Source: Helicobacteraceae bacterium (lineage in GTDB: Bacteria; Campylobacterota; Campylobacteria; Campylobacterales; Sulfurimonadaceae). From it: a DNA stretch of 6,398 bases. Positions 1-6,398 of this stretch are shown in pieces (within the stretch, counting starts at the first letter, position 1; the number at the start of each line of letters is the position of its first letter). The stretch spans positions 1 through 6,398 of the forward strand of contig DAOWOG010000075.1 of NCBI GenBank assembly GCA_030642185.1, read 5' to 3'. Position numbers and translations under genes: made by a program. Under the pieces are notes generated by a model. That model worked only from the letters and a program-made list of their open reading frames with translations. It searched no databases and was not told where the DNA came from.

Positions 1-497
1 ATCGCGTCGAGTGCAGCGGAACCGGAAGCTGCAGTACAGGTTCCAAGCCGGTATTGATCAATTATGAATTCTACAGCAATCCGGGAGCGCCGGATGCCAA
101 TGTCACCCTGCGCAAAAGTCTGGCCAGTGACAATGCCCGAAGCAGTGACGGTATATTCTGGTTCAGCAATCCGCAGCACAACACAGCCACCGATGGCATT
201 GTTGCCTCTTCAACACAAAAACACGCTTCCGTCATTACAGCAGGAGCCCCTGTCCATAATCCGAATTTTACGCAGATTGCCTACAGCTATCCAGGTCCAA
301 ACTATCCCTATAAAACAACTGTCAGCATTGCAACCGACAGCTGGCTGATTTACAGCAGATACGATGCCGCTGCAACGGGCAATGAATTTGAACTGGAATT
401 CAACAAAGACAAGGGAGTCAAAAGCGGTAACGATTACCTTCAAAATACCAATGAGGACAATGCCAGCGTTAATACCTCAAGAAGGATTATGTGGTAA
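1..497 (+). CDS. C-terminal end of a large exported protein, paralogue A (5' partial)
   Basis: The reading frame is open from the window edge (first whole codon at base 3) to a TAA at 495-497, giving 164 residues of a longer protein. A TTG at 54 is an internal codon, not a start, because homology to the downstream gene extends upstream of it to the window edge. The first 70 residues align without gaps to residues 1805-1874 of the downstream protein, with about 45 identities, including a Cys-x5-Cys pair (codons at 12 and 30), the NxGAPDAN stretch and FWFxNPQH. The rest is Tyr/Asn/Asp-rich with a WLIYSRYD segment and ends in basic-hydrophobic RRIMW. No catalytic motif is seen. By analogy with its neighbour it is the terminal module of an extracellular adhesin-like protein. 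What precedes it is not known, so its N-terminal domains may differ. Coding status is secure; function is inferred. Confidence 0.93.
   Translation, partial: RVECSGTGSCSTGSKPVLINYEFYSNPGAPDANVTLRKSLASDNARSSDGIFWFSNPQHNTATDGIVASSTQKHASVITAGAPVHNPNFTQIAYSYPGPNYPYKTTVSIATDSWLIYSRYDAAATGNEFELEFNKDKGVKSGNDYLQNTNEDNASVNTSRRIMW
3..215 (+). repeat. C-terminal module shared with paralogue B (copy A)
   Basis: This is the counterpart of the module starting at 6185, offset by 6,182 bases with no indel over 70 codons. It supplies the C-terminal end missing from paralogue B, including the RRIMW terminus further on. Confidence 0.9.
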
Positions 498-515
498 AAA
501 CCGATAGATTTTTTT

Positions 516-570
516 TCGAACTGCCTTCAATAATACCAATTGATATCAGTTCGATTATTTTTTATTTTTA
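516..570 (+). terminator. Possible Rho-independent terminator after paralogue A
   Basis: TCGAACTG at 516-523 is the exact reverse complement of CAGTTCGA at 547-554, giving an 8-bp stem. The T-rich run TTATTTTTTATTTTTA follows directly at 555-570. It begins 18 bases after the stop codon of the upstream gene, which is a normal place for a terminator. Against it, the stem is only half GC and the 23-base loop is long, so it would be a weak or leaky terminator. Confidence 0.5.
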
Positions 571-760
571 TGCGTCAAAACTATTAAACTCTACCGAACG
601 ACCTCCCCTAAACCTGTTTACTTTATATTTACAATTTCTTTTAAAACCGGAAAAATATACGCTACTATTTAAAATACGCTAAATTCAGAGTGCTCAATTA
701 TTACTAAATATCTCGTTTACTGTATGAGCCCTGATTATGTGTACTCTGATTTTCCATGTA

Positions 761-766
761 GAGGAG
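761..766 (+). promoter_or_regulatory. Ribosome binding site of paralogue B
   Basis: GAGGAG lies six bases before the ATG at 773. This is a strong Shine-Dalgarno match at good spacing, and it fixes the start because the encoded N-terminus is also a signal peptide. Confidence 0.85.
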
Positions 767-772
767 TATCCC

Positions 773-835
773 ATGAAAACTCTAATAACCGTTATCTTCT
801 TTCTTTTCTTATTAACCGGAAGTAGTCTTTTCGCA
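773..835 (+). other. Signal peptide of paralogue B
   Basis: Residues 1-21 have a Lys at position 2, a hydrophobic core (LITVIFFLFLL) and a small-residue end SSLFA followed by SNN. This fits signal peptidase I cleavage after Ala21 and export by Sec. No Cys follows the core, so it is not a lipoprotein signal. Confidence 0.88.
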
Positions 836-3800
836 TCCAATAATCCCGTCATCAATGTCGTCCCGGCAGACGTAACCGTTATCGAGGGAGAGAGCGGCAC
901 GGTAACCGTTGCACTCACTATAACAGCCGACGTATGCCCTGATAAAAAAGATCTTTTCATTGCCTGGTCAACCTCCGATGGCAGCGCTGCGGCGGGCAGT
1001 GACTATCAAAGTGCAAGCGGTACGATCACCTTCGCAAAAGGAACCTGCTCCAAAAGTCAAACGATTTCTATCATTGTCAATGGAGACACGGTAATACCTG
1101 AAGCGGATGAGATCTTCTATGTCAATCTTACGAACGGCGGTACCAGTCCGGCACAGGATTTTACAATTAATGATTGGAAATCAACGATCACTATCTTGCC
1201 GGCACAGGCAGAACTGAGTATCAAAAAATCCGCTCCGCCGTCCGCATTGATCGATAGTGCCATGAGCTACACCCTGACGGTTCAGACTGCAGGCGGTTTT
1301 GGACTGAGCAATGCCGCCAATGTTGTTCTTACCGATACCCTGCCAGGCGGAATGACCTATAACGGCATCACTGCACCTGGCGGCTGGAGCTGTAATTACG
1401 CAACAGGAACACTCACCTGTTCTGCAGCGACACTTGCACCGGGCTATACCGGGGCCTTTATTATTGACGTTCATGCCCCGGCGACTTCCGGCATGATCAC
1501 AAACACGGCCAACATCAGCTCGACAACACAGGATCCGGATACAAGCAACAACAGCGACTTTTACGATACCGATATCGTCAGTTCCTCTGCCGATCTCTCC
1601 ATTACGAAGGTCGGAACTCCCAAGCCTGTCAGTACCGCCAGCATCCTTACCTACACTATCGATGTGCACAATAGCGGGACCCATGACGCCGAAAATGTAC
1701 AGGTGGTCGACCAGCTTCCTGGCAATGTCCAGTTTGTCAGTATCGATGGCGGAAGTGACTGGAGCTGTAGTCAGGGCCAGCCTATCCAATGTGACTATAT
1801 CGCCAACAGCGGCCTTCTGGCCACCAACTCCGATGCCGGTACAATCACCCTGAAAGTAACAACACCGGCGGGCAATGACACCATCATCAATACCGCAACG
1901 GTCATATCTACAACAGATGATCCGGATATCAGTAACAACCAGTCTACGGATAGCACAGTTGTACAGTTCCAAACCAATCTTGGCGGTGAACGCAATTTTG
2001 AAAAATACCTCCAGTACAATGTCTTTGGAGATATGAAGCTCATAGGTAACGCGAACCTTCTCAAAAGAGCCGGTGATGCCGATCAAAACTATAATGACCT
2101 CGTCTATATGAGTTATGTCGATGATGACAGTGACGGAAGCACCTTCAACTCCAGTTCATCCCTGCTCGACCTTGGTGACCCTTCTCACGAGATCCTCTGG
2201 GCAGGTCTCTACTGGGAAGGACATCTCTGTGACTCAACTGATGCAGGGAAATGTGTATGGAGCAACTCGTCCTACGCTGATTTTAACGCGGCTAAGAGCC
2301 ATCTTGGAGAGATTAAACTTAAAACACCGAAGCAAAGCGGCTATATCAATATCACCGCCAATAATCTTGATATCGTTAAACGGACTAATGAAAACTGGAT
2401 TTATTCAGCATTTGCGGATATCACCCCCTACCTAGATGCAGATGAAACGGGTACCTACACGCTGGCAAATCTCGTTGTCAATGAAGGAAAAGTCGGCGGA
2501 GGCGGTAACTATGGCGGATGGTCCATGCTGGTCATCTATAAGGATCCGTCCAATACGATGCATTATAAGAATATTTCCGTATTCAACGGTTTCAAATATG
2601 TCAATGCGGACAATTTCAGCTTTCCAATCGATGGTTTCGTCACCCCTTTAAGCGGCCCTGTCAATGCATCGATCGCCTTATTTGCCGGAGACGGTGACCC
2701 CAGTGAAGGAGGAGTAGCACGAATGCGGATCGGAACTTCCGCCACCTATGATTACGTTGGCGGTGACGCGGCTAATCCTCTTGACAACCTGCTCAACGGT
2801 TCCATGGCAGATTTGGGAACTGATCTTCACCCGGTTACTCCCCAGACCTACGGTGTAGATATAGACAGGGTCGATGTCAGCAGCTTTATGACCAATAACC
2901 AGAATGAAACGGAATTTATATTTGATGTAGCGACACCGGCAGGCGGAGTCGACTACTACACCCTGAGTCTTTTTGCCTTTGCCACCGATATGACCTCACC
3001 TGCCATTGACGGTTTTAAAAAAGAGGTGCAGATCAAAGATCCGGCTGGAAACCTGCAGCCCAGCGGTCCCAGTGCCATCATTTATCCCGGCAGCGAAATG
3101 ATCTATACCCTGACGTTTAAAAACTCCGGGGATGAAAAAGCCAAAGATGTTGAGATTTTCGATGATTTTGACTTCGACGGTTTGACACCGGTGTTGAATC
3201 TCACTAACTTTGATGCCAGCCAGATCAAACTCTCAAATCCAAACAGCACGACCTGGCAAAGCAATCCAAACTGTGGCTATACAGCCAGTGATAATCGTGT
3301 CTGGTGTAGACTGAATGAAGTCGACGTCGGTGAAACATACCTTATGCAGTTCTCTGTCATGCTAAGCGATACCAAGCCGTCTAACGATGTCAACCTCACC
3401 AATACCGCCTACTCAATCTATAAAAATGCCACTACGGATGACTATGTCACACTTGTAAGCGATGCAAATGGCGATTATGGCGGGAAAAGCAATACCCTCA
3501 ATGCCGGAACGCTTACCAGTGCAAGCACAGGAGTCAATCCTCCTGAAGATGCCTTTACCTGCGGTCTTTTCCCAAGTGTTTTAACATCCTATCAGCATAT
3601 GGCACTCTCAGCCAACCTGATCGTAAACAGCTGTTTTATCTCTTATCCGGAAGGGCAGTTTTCACAGCTTACCAACAATGCCAACCAGGTACCTGTTTGT
3701 TATACCGATGAAACACGCAGTACCCTCTGTGTTGACCAGGATGGCATTACAGAAAATGGAAACTGTACCTATATACCGCCGCCGTCCAATCGATATGATC

Positions 3801-6398
3801 ACATTTTCATTCCGACAAGCATAACGGGCTCTACAAGTGAAAGTGCAAATATTACCTTTACCAATCTCGAATACGGCAGCTACAATCTGTCGGGTAACAA
3901 TCAAGTCATTCATTTTGATCCGGCAAACCATTACGCAGACAACCCGGCCAACAGAAAAGTGATGCTGCTTGGTGATTTTGACTTTACTAAAAATGGTCAA
4001 GTCATCACTTTCGAAGAGGGTGATTACTACTTTACATCATTGACCTTTAGCGGTAATACACCGGAAATTCAGCCTGTAGGCGATGTCCGTATTTACATTG
4101 AAGGCAACCTGGTCTATGCCGGAAACGGTGCCGATGTTGCCGATCCGACGGCTTCCATGTTTGTCTTTGTTATGGGTAATTTTGATGTCACCTCGTTCGG
4201 TGGCGGAAATGGCTGGCTGGGCATGTTCCTTTATGTCCTGGGAGATGTTGAAATCAGTTCTAACTCCAACAGCGCCCTTTTTGGAGGTATAACCGCTGAA
4301 GGCAGTATCTCAGTACCCGGAAATAACTTTAATTTTATCTACAACCGAAATGGCTCCGGAAACTTCGGGCTCGGCGAGTGTGCACTCTGTTTTGATGAAC
4401 CGCTGGACAGTCCGAGTGGAGCCACGACTACCGTTGCTGCACAGATCATCAATCAGGGTCGTATCGATATCACCGATACCATCGTATCAAAAGCCTATGC
4501 CTACCCTATTTTCAGCGCGATCAATGCCGGCTCGGACAATGCCAATACAACGACAACCTTTGGCGTAATCCCCATTGACTTTGATGGACTCAAAAGTTTT
4601 CCAAATCCGACAGCCGATGGCTTTATTTATGATATCGGCGACTATAGCATCACACAGTCTGACATATTGTTCGATACCACAAACATTCCTTTTGACCTTG
4701 CGGATTACAATACCAGTGATCTGGCTAACGTTAAAGCGGTTTTCATCGCTGACTATAAGCAGGATAAACGTGATTACCATGTTATCGTTGATCGTTGTAC
4801 CAAATGGGGCGGCGGCGGTGCACTTAGCTGGACAACCGGGCCGTTTGACGGCTACGATACCTTTAGAAACCTGGATGACCGCAATATCTCTACCAAAATC
4901 GTTCAAAATCCGTTTGATCTGAAGATCGTCAGTATCAATGATACACAGACTGCACTGGAAACCAAAGAAGGTATCACAGTGACCTATAAGCTTGTCGATA
5001 TGGACAACGGTGGGGCAGTACCGTTGACAACCGGTGTTTTCGATGTCAATAACACCTCCAACATCCTTAGAAATTTCAATGTACCTGACGGACATCAGGA
5101 TCTGCGGATCGAATTCACTCTGTGTGCTGACTATAACGGTACCCATTACGGTCTCTATCCATGGCAGGCCTGTAACGGTACAGTCTACTGCGGTATCACC
5201 AATTTAAATCAGACCTGTTACCGTAAAGTCTACAGCAGTGACGAATTTGCAGTACGTCCAAAATCCTTTGACGTCAATATCACGAGCGGTATGAAATTTA
5301 TTGCAGGAACATCAACCAGTCTATTGTTCAGGGCTCTTGACAATCTTACTCAGGGAACCGGTGACTATAATGAGACCCAAAACAGCTCATTTACCGTCGA
5401 GCTCAACATTTCCGATCCTTCAAAAATCAACGATTGCCAGTATCCTCACTTTGATCTTTCCGGCACCTCTCCGGTTGAGTTTGATGATGGACAGGACCTG
5501 GATGTGTTTGAATTTGATCATGTCGGAGAATTCAACCTCGTCATTGCCGAAAAAGAGGGTTATGATTATGCCCGTGTCGATGATGACGATACGCTGAGTA
5601 ACAACCCCAACGGTATCAACCGTTTGATCGACCCTTTTTCAGTCCCGGTTGTTATCGTTCCGGACAGCTTTGATATCTCCGGAAGCTATAACGATTACGG
5701 CAGCAACTTCACCTATCTTTCCAATTTCGATGATGTCAACGCCAGGGTTATGGCTTCAGAGTATAACCTCACCCTGGTGGCTAAAGATGCACATGGAAAT
5801 ATTGCGGTAAACTATACTGATAACTGTTATGCCAAAGATATGGATATATTGATGACCTATGATACGCATGGTGCCGCATTGACACCAAACCTTACCAAAG
5901 TACAATATCTTGAAAAAAATACCGCCCCTGCTGCTGTTTTTGATGTCAACATAGGCGATGACATCAACTACAGTTTTACCGGTGCCATTTTCGATGAAGA
6001 CGTTAACGGAACGGCCAATATCCTCATCGATATTAACTTTGACCGCCACAATACAAGAGTCATCAATCCATTCATTTTTACACTTGACGATATCACGATA
6101 ACCGACAGTGACGGTGTCACCAGTACACAACCGATCGATGACAGTGCCACTTTCATCTATGGCCGCGCCCATGCCCCGCGCTATCGTGTCGCATGTACCG
6201 GAAGCAGCGGATGTGACACCGGTTCCAGACCGGCATTGATCCGTTACGAATTCTTCAGTAATTCGGGTGCACCCGATGCCAATATCACTCTGCGCCAGAG
6301 TATTGCGCCTGACAGTTCCCGCAGCCGTGACGGCCTCTTCTGGTTTAACAATCCGCAGCATGACACGACTAAAGACGGCAATGTTGCATCAACCGTAC
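773..6398 (+). CDS. Large multidomain exported adhesin-like protein, paralogue B (3' partial)
   Basis: A single frame stays open for 1,875 codons from ATG 773 to the window edge. The ATG has GAGGAG six bases upstream and starts a classic signal peptide. Domain order as read: signal peptide 1-21; Calx-beta about 27-142; DUF11-type repeats about 146-271 and 273-398; a GWS/VIYKDP-type region about 399-746; a third DUF11-like repeat about 750-915; an MshQ-like section from about 930; a DUF6701-like section from about 1490; and the C-terminal module from 1805. It has 26 Cys, mostly in close pairs, which fits an oxidised extracytoplasmic protein. It is rich in Asp, Asn, Thr and Gly. No LPXTG motif, autotransporter barrel or enzyme motif is seen in the part present. 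Likely role (inferred): cell-surface or pilus-associated adhesion. Comparison with paralogue A predicts a stop near base 6,677 and about 1,968 residues. The frame is certain; the function is not. Confidence 0.96.
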   Translation, partial: MKTLITVIFFLFLLTGSSLFASNNPVINVVPADVTVIEGESGTVTVALTITADVCPDKKDLFIAWSTSDGSAAAGSDYQSASGTITFAKGTCSKSQTISIIVNGDTVIPEADEIFYVNLTNGGTSPAQDFTINDWKSTITILPAQAELSIKKSAPPSALIDSAMSYTLTVQTAGGFGLSNAANVVLTDTLPGGMTYNGITAPGGWSCNYATGTLTCSAATLAPGYTGAFIIDVHAPATSGMITNTANISSTTQDPDTSNNSDFYDTDIVSSSADLSITKVGTPKPVSTASILTYTIDVHNSGTHDAENVQVVDQLPGNVQFVSIDGGSDWSCSQGQPIQCDYIANSGLLATNSDAGTITLKVTTPAGNDTIINTATVISTTDDPDISNNQSTDSTVVQFQTNLGGERNFEKYLQYNVFGDMKLIGNANLLKRAGDADQNYNDLVYMSYVDDDSDGSTFNSSSSLLDLGDPSHEILWAGLYWEGHLCDSTDAGKCVWSNSSYADFNAAKSHLGEIKLKTPKQSGYINITANNLDIVKRTNENWIYSAFADITPYLDADETGTYTLANLVVNEGKVGGGGNYGGWSMLVIYKDPSNTMHYKNISVFNGFKYVNADNFSFPIDGFVTPLSGPVNASIALFAGDGDPSEGGVARMRIGTSATYDYVGGDAANPLDNLLNGSMADLGTDLHPVTPQTYGVDIDRVDVSSFMTNNQNETEFIFDVATPAGGVDYYTLSLFAFATDMTSPAIDGFKKEVQIKDPAGNLQPSGPSAIIYPGSEMIYTLTFKNSGDEKAKDVEIFDDFDFDGLTPVLNLTNFDASQIKLSNPNSTTWQSNPNCGYTASDNRVWCRLNEVDVGETYLMQFSVMLSDTKPSNDVNLTNTAYSIYKNATTDDYVTLVSDANGDYGGKSNTLNAGTLTSASTGVNPPEDAFTCGLFPSVLTSYQHMALSANLIVNSCFISYPEGQFSQLTNNANQVPVCYTDETRSTLCVDQDGITENGNCTYIPPPSNRYDHIFIPTSITGSTSESANITFTNLEYGSYNLSGNNQVIHFDPANHYADNPANRKVMLLGDFDFTKNGQVITFEEGDYYFTSLTFSGNTPEIQPVGDVRIYIEGNLVYAGNGADVADPTASMFVFVMGNFDVTSFGGGNGWLGMFLYVLGDVEISSNSNSALFGGITAEGSISVPGNNFNFIYNRNGSGNFGLGECALCFDEPLDSPSGATTTVAAQIINQGRIDITDTIVSKAYAYPIFSAINAGSDNANTTTTFGVIPIDFDGLKSFPNPTADGFIYDIGDYSITQSDILFDTTNIPFDLADYNTSDLANVKAVFIADYKQDKRDYHVIVDRCTKWGGGGALSWTTGPFDGYDTFRNLDDRNISTKIVQNPFDLKIVSINDTQTALETKEGITVTYKLVDMDNGGAVPLTTGVFDVNNTSNILRNFNVPDGHQDLRIEFTLCADYNGTHYGLYPWQACNGTVYCGITNLNQTCYRKVYSSDEFAVRPKSFDVNITSGMKFIAGTSTSLLFRALDNLTQGTGDYNETQNSSFTVELNISDPSKINDCQYPHFDLSGTSPVEFDDGQDLDVFEFDHVGEFNLVIAEKEGYDYARVDDDDTLSNNPNGINRLIDPFSVPVVIVPDSFDISGSYNDYGSNFTYLSNFDDVNARVMASEYNLTLVAKDAHGNIAVNYTDNCYAKDMDILMTYDTHGAALTPNLTKVQYLEKNTAPAAVFDVNIGDDINYSFTGAIFDEDVNGTANILIDINFDRHNTRVINPFIFTLDDITITDSDGVTSTQPIDDSATFIYGRAHAPRYRVACTGSSGCDTGSRPALIRYEFFSNSGAPDANITLRQSIAPDSSRSRDGLFWFNNPQHDTTKDGNVASTV
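851..1198 (+). other. Calx-beta domain (residues about 27-142)
   Basis: The family's conserved positions are readable in order: VxEGExGTVTV around residues 36-46, TSDGSAAAGSDY at 67-78, GTITFAKG, and EADEIFYVNL starting at 110. Acidic residues such as E38, D77, D112 and E113 sit where this family binds calcium, so calcium-stiffened folding is likely. The domain also has two Cys (C55 and C92) that could form a disulfide. Calx-beta domains are common in bacterial surface and adhesion proteins. Confidence 0.88.
1208..1585 (+). repeat. DUF11-type repeat 1 (residues about 146-271)
   Basis: The segment opens with AELSIKKS, continues with the immunoglobulin-like YTLTVQTAG and VVLTDTLPGGMTY, and closes with ITNTANISSTTQDPDTSNN. 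These are the family's hallmark positions. A Cys pair C207/C216 follows a Trp (WSC-x8-C). It acts as a structural spacer in exported proteins. The next segment is a clear second copy of the same unit. Confidence 0.87.
1589..1966 (+). repeat. DUF11-type repeat 2 (residues about 273-398)
   Basis: This is a second copy, opening with ADLSITKVGTP and continuing with YTIDVHNSG, VQVVDQLPGNVQFV and IINTATVISTTDDPDISNNQS. It aligns with repeat 1 throughout and keeps the WSC Cys pair (C332/C340, spacing x7). The end motif TxDDPDxSNN matches TxQDPDTSNN of repeat 1. It is tandem to repeat 1 with essentially no linker. Confidence 0.87.
1967..3012 (+). other. Uncharacterised extracellular region with GWSMLVIYKDP motif (residues about 399-746)
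   Basis: This stretch separates DUF11 repeats 2 and 3. It contains ILWAGLYWEG, a glycine-rich GGGGNYGG run ending at W583 (GGWSMLVIYKDP), then ISVFNGFKYV and a later SLFAFATDM. The pattern 'A-x-LYW-x-G ... GWS-x-hVVYxDP ... hxVFxGF' recurs, from memory, in large DUF11-bearing secreted proteins of several phyla, where it has no assigned function. A DDDSDG loop at residues 450-455 resembles a calcium-binding loop. A Cys pair (HLC ... GKC) lies near the start. It probably forms one or two beta-sandwich domains. Confidence 0.6.
3020..3517 (+). repeat. DUF11-like repeat 3, divergent (residues about 750-915)
   Basis: The layout is the same as in repeats 1 and 2: KEVQIKDPAG opening, YTLTFKNSGDEKAKDVEIFDDF in the middle, and LTNTAYSIYKNA near the end. 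It is longer and more diverged. The Cys pair is kept as C834/C845 (x10), again at a Trp-containing loop. DFDFDG at residues 798-803 is a possible calcium loop replacing the usual D-x-LP turn. Confidence 0.72.
3560..4380 (+). other. MshQ-like section with strand-repeat core (residues about 930-1203)
   Basis: This section begins CGLFPSVLTSYQ, similar to the Cys-x-x-FP opening seen in MshQ-type proteins. The core reads ITFEEGDYYFTSLTFSGN (GDYYF at 1083-1087), then VRIYIEGNLVYAGN, MFVFVMGNFDV, MFLYVLGDVEISSNS and LFGGITAEGSISV (about 1167-1180). The alternating short strands with G-D/G-N turns resemble the right-handed, polymer-like beta section of MshQ and PilX/PilY-associated surface proteins. 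The family assignment is from memory and no search was run. Confidence 0.55.
5240..6180 (+). other. DUF6701-like section (residues about 1490-1803)
   Basis: The segment DEFAVRPKSFDV starts at D1490, like the 'F-x-hRP-x-xF' start of the MshQ C-terminal domain (DUF6701). It is followed by AGTSTSLLFRALDN and, after an intervening sandwich, YNLTLVAKDAHGNIAVNYTDNC (1664-1685), the usual 'hTAxDAxGN-x-x-NY' element. FIYGRAHAPRY at the end recalls that family's YGR motif. Just upstream is a four-Cys cluster (C1451, C1467, C1473, C1482). The match is by pattern only. Confidence 0.58.
6185..6398 (+). repeat. C-terminal module shared with paralogue A (copy B)
   Basis: Residues 1805 onward align without gaps to the protein encoded from base 3, with about 45 of 70 identities. 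Conserved features are the Cys-x5-Cys pair (C1808/C1814), the GAPDAN stretch, DGxFWFxNPQH and DGxVAS. Divergence is spread over synonymous and non-synonymous sites, so the duplication is not recent. The copy is cut by the window edge. Confidence 0.9.

Larger units (their letters stand above)
498..772. other. AT-rich intergenic spacer between the two paralogues
   Basis: This 275-base gap has no credible gene. It is visibly richer in A/T than the flanking coding sequence. It holds a hairpin with a T-rich tail near its 5' end and a ribosome binding site at its 3' end. A promoter for the downstream gene is expected between about 570 and 750, but no convincing -35/-10 pair stands out. TAAAAT at 670-675 could be a -10 box, without a recognisable -35 at normal spacing. 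The length and the hairpin suggest that the two paralogues are transcribed separately. Confidence 0.7.

Noticed and set aside
18..45. Inverted repeat GGAACC ... GGTTCC
   Set aside because: It is short, lies inside coding sequence and is explained by Gly/Thr/Ser codons of a GTGS-type loop. The paralogue does not keep the pairing exactly.
54..56. TTG as the start of a separate 147-residue gene
   Set aside because: Alignment with the downstream paralogue continues upstream of this codon to the window edge, so it is an internal Leu.
628..675. TTTACA as -35 with a TATACG or TAAAAT -10 box
   Set aside because: Spacings (22 bases or more) are outside the normal 16-18 range, so no promoter is claimed.
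491..682. 63-codon + strand frame overlapping the end of paralogue A
   Set aside because: It is driven by AT-rich spacer sequence, runs through the hairpin and T-tract, has no ribosome binding site, and its product is a random Phe/Leu-rich peptide.
1181..2086. 301-codon open frame on the minus strand
   Set aside because: It lies wholly opposite the two DUF11 repeats, which have unmistakable family motifs. The antisense product is Cys/Arg/Ile-rich with no domain. Frequent GAT/ATC/GTC codons on the + strand keep this antisense frame free of stops.
4487..5146. 219-codon open frame on the minus strand
   Set aside because: It is a shadow of the same codon bias inside the large + strand gene, with no ribosome binding site or recognisable domain.
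5756..6361. 201-codon open frame on the minus strand
   Set aside because: It is antisense to the DUF6701-like section and the shared C-terminal module, which is conserved between paralogues in the + frame. That supports only the + strand reading.

Overview
The window is almost entirely coding on the + strand. It holds two large, exported, low-complexity-free beta-rich proteins in tandem, and both run off the window. The first is only a C-terminal tail (bases 1-497). The second (773-6398) has its start and 1,875 codons here and no stop. Window start and window end align with each other: the first 70 residues of the tail match residues 1805-1874 of the second protein without gaps, with about 45 identities. 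The two genes are therefore tandem paralogues. Extrapolating from that alignment, the second gene should stop about 280 bases past the window edge and encode about 1,968 residues.

Layout: 1-497 is the 3' end of paralogue A. The 275-base spacer (498-772) is AT-rich, with a hairpin plus T-tract that could be a terminator and a clear ribosome binding site (GAGGAG, 761-766). From 773 to the end is paralogue B: signal peptide, Calx-beta domain, two DUF11-type repeats, a roughly 350-residue GWS/VIYKDP-type extracellular region, a third DUF11-like repeat, an MshQ-like section with a strand-rich 'pGdYyF' core, a DUF6701-like section, and the C-terminal module shared with paralogue A.

The protein looks like a secreted or surface adhesin-type stalk protein. 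The resemblance of its C-terminal half to MshQ (the putative tip protein of MSHA type IV pili) is pattern recognition from memory, not a search result. No enzyme, RNA gene, mobile element, CRISPR array or toxin/immunity gene is visible.

Organism: moderate coding GC with AT-rich spacers, many Asp/Asn/Thr residues, and large DUF11/Calx-beta/MshQ-like proteins ending in an RRIMW-type tail suggest a free-living Campylobacterota (Sulfurovum, Sulfurimonas or Sulfuricurvum type). A marine gammaproteobacterium is a possible alternative. This assignment is tentative.
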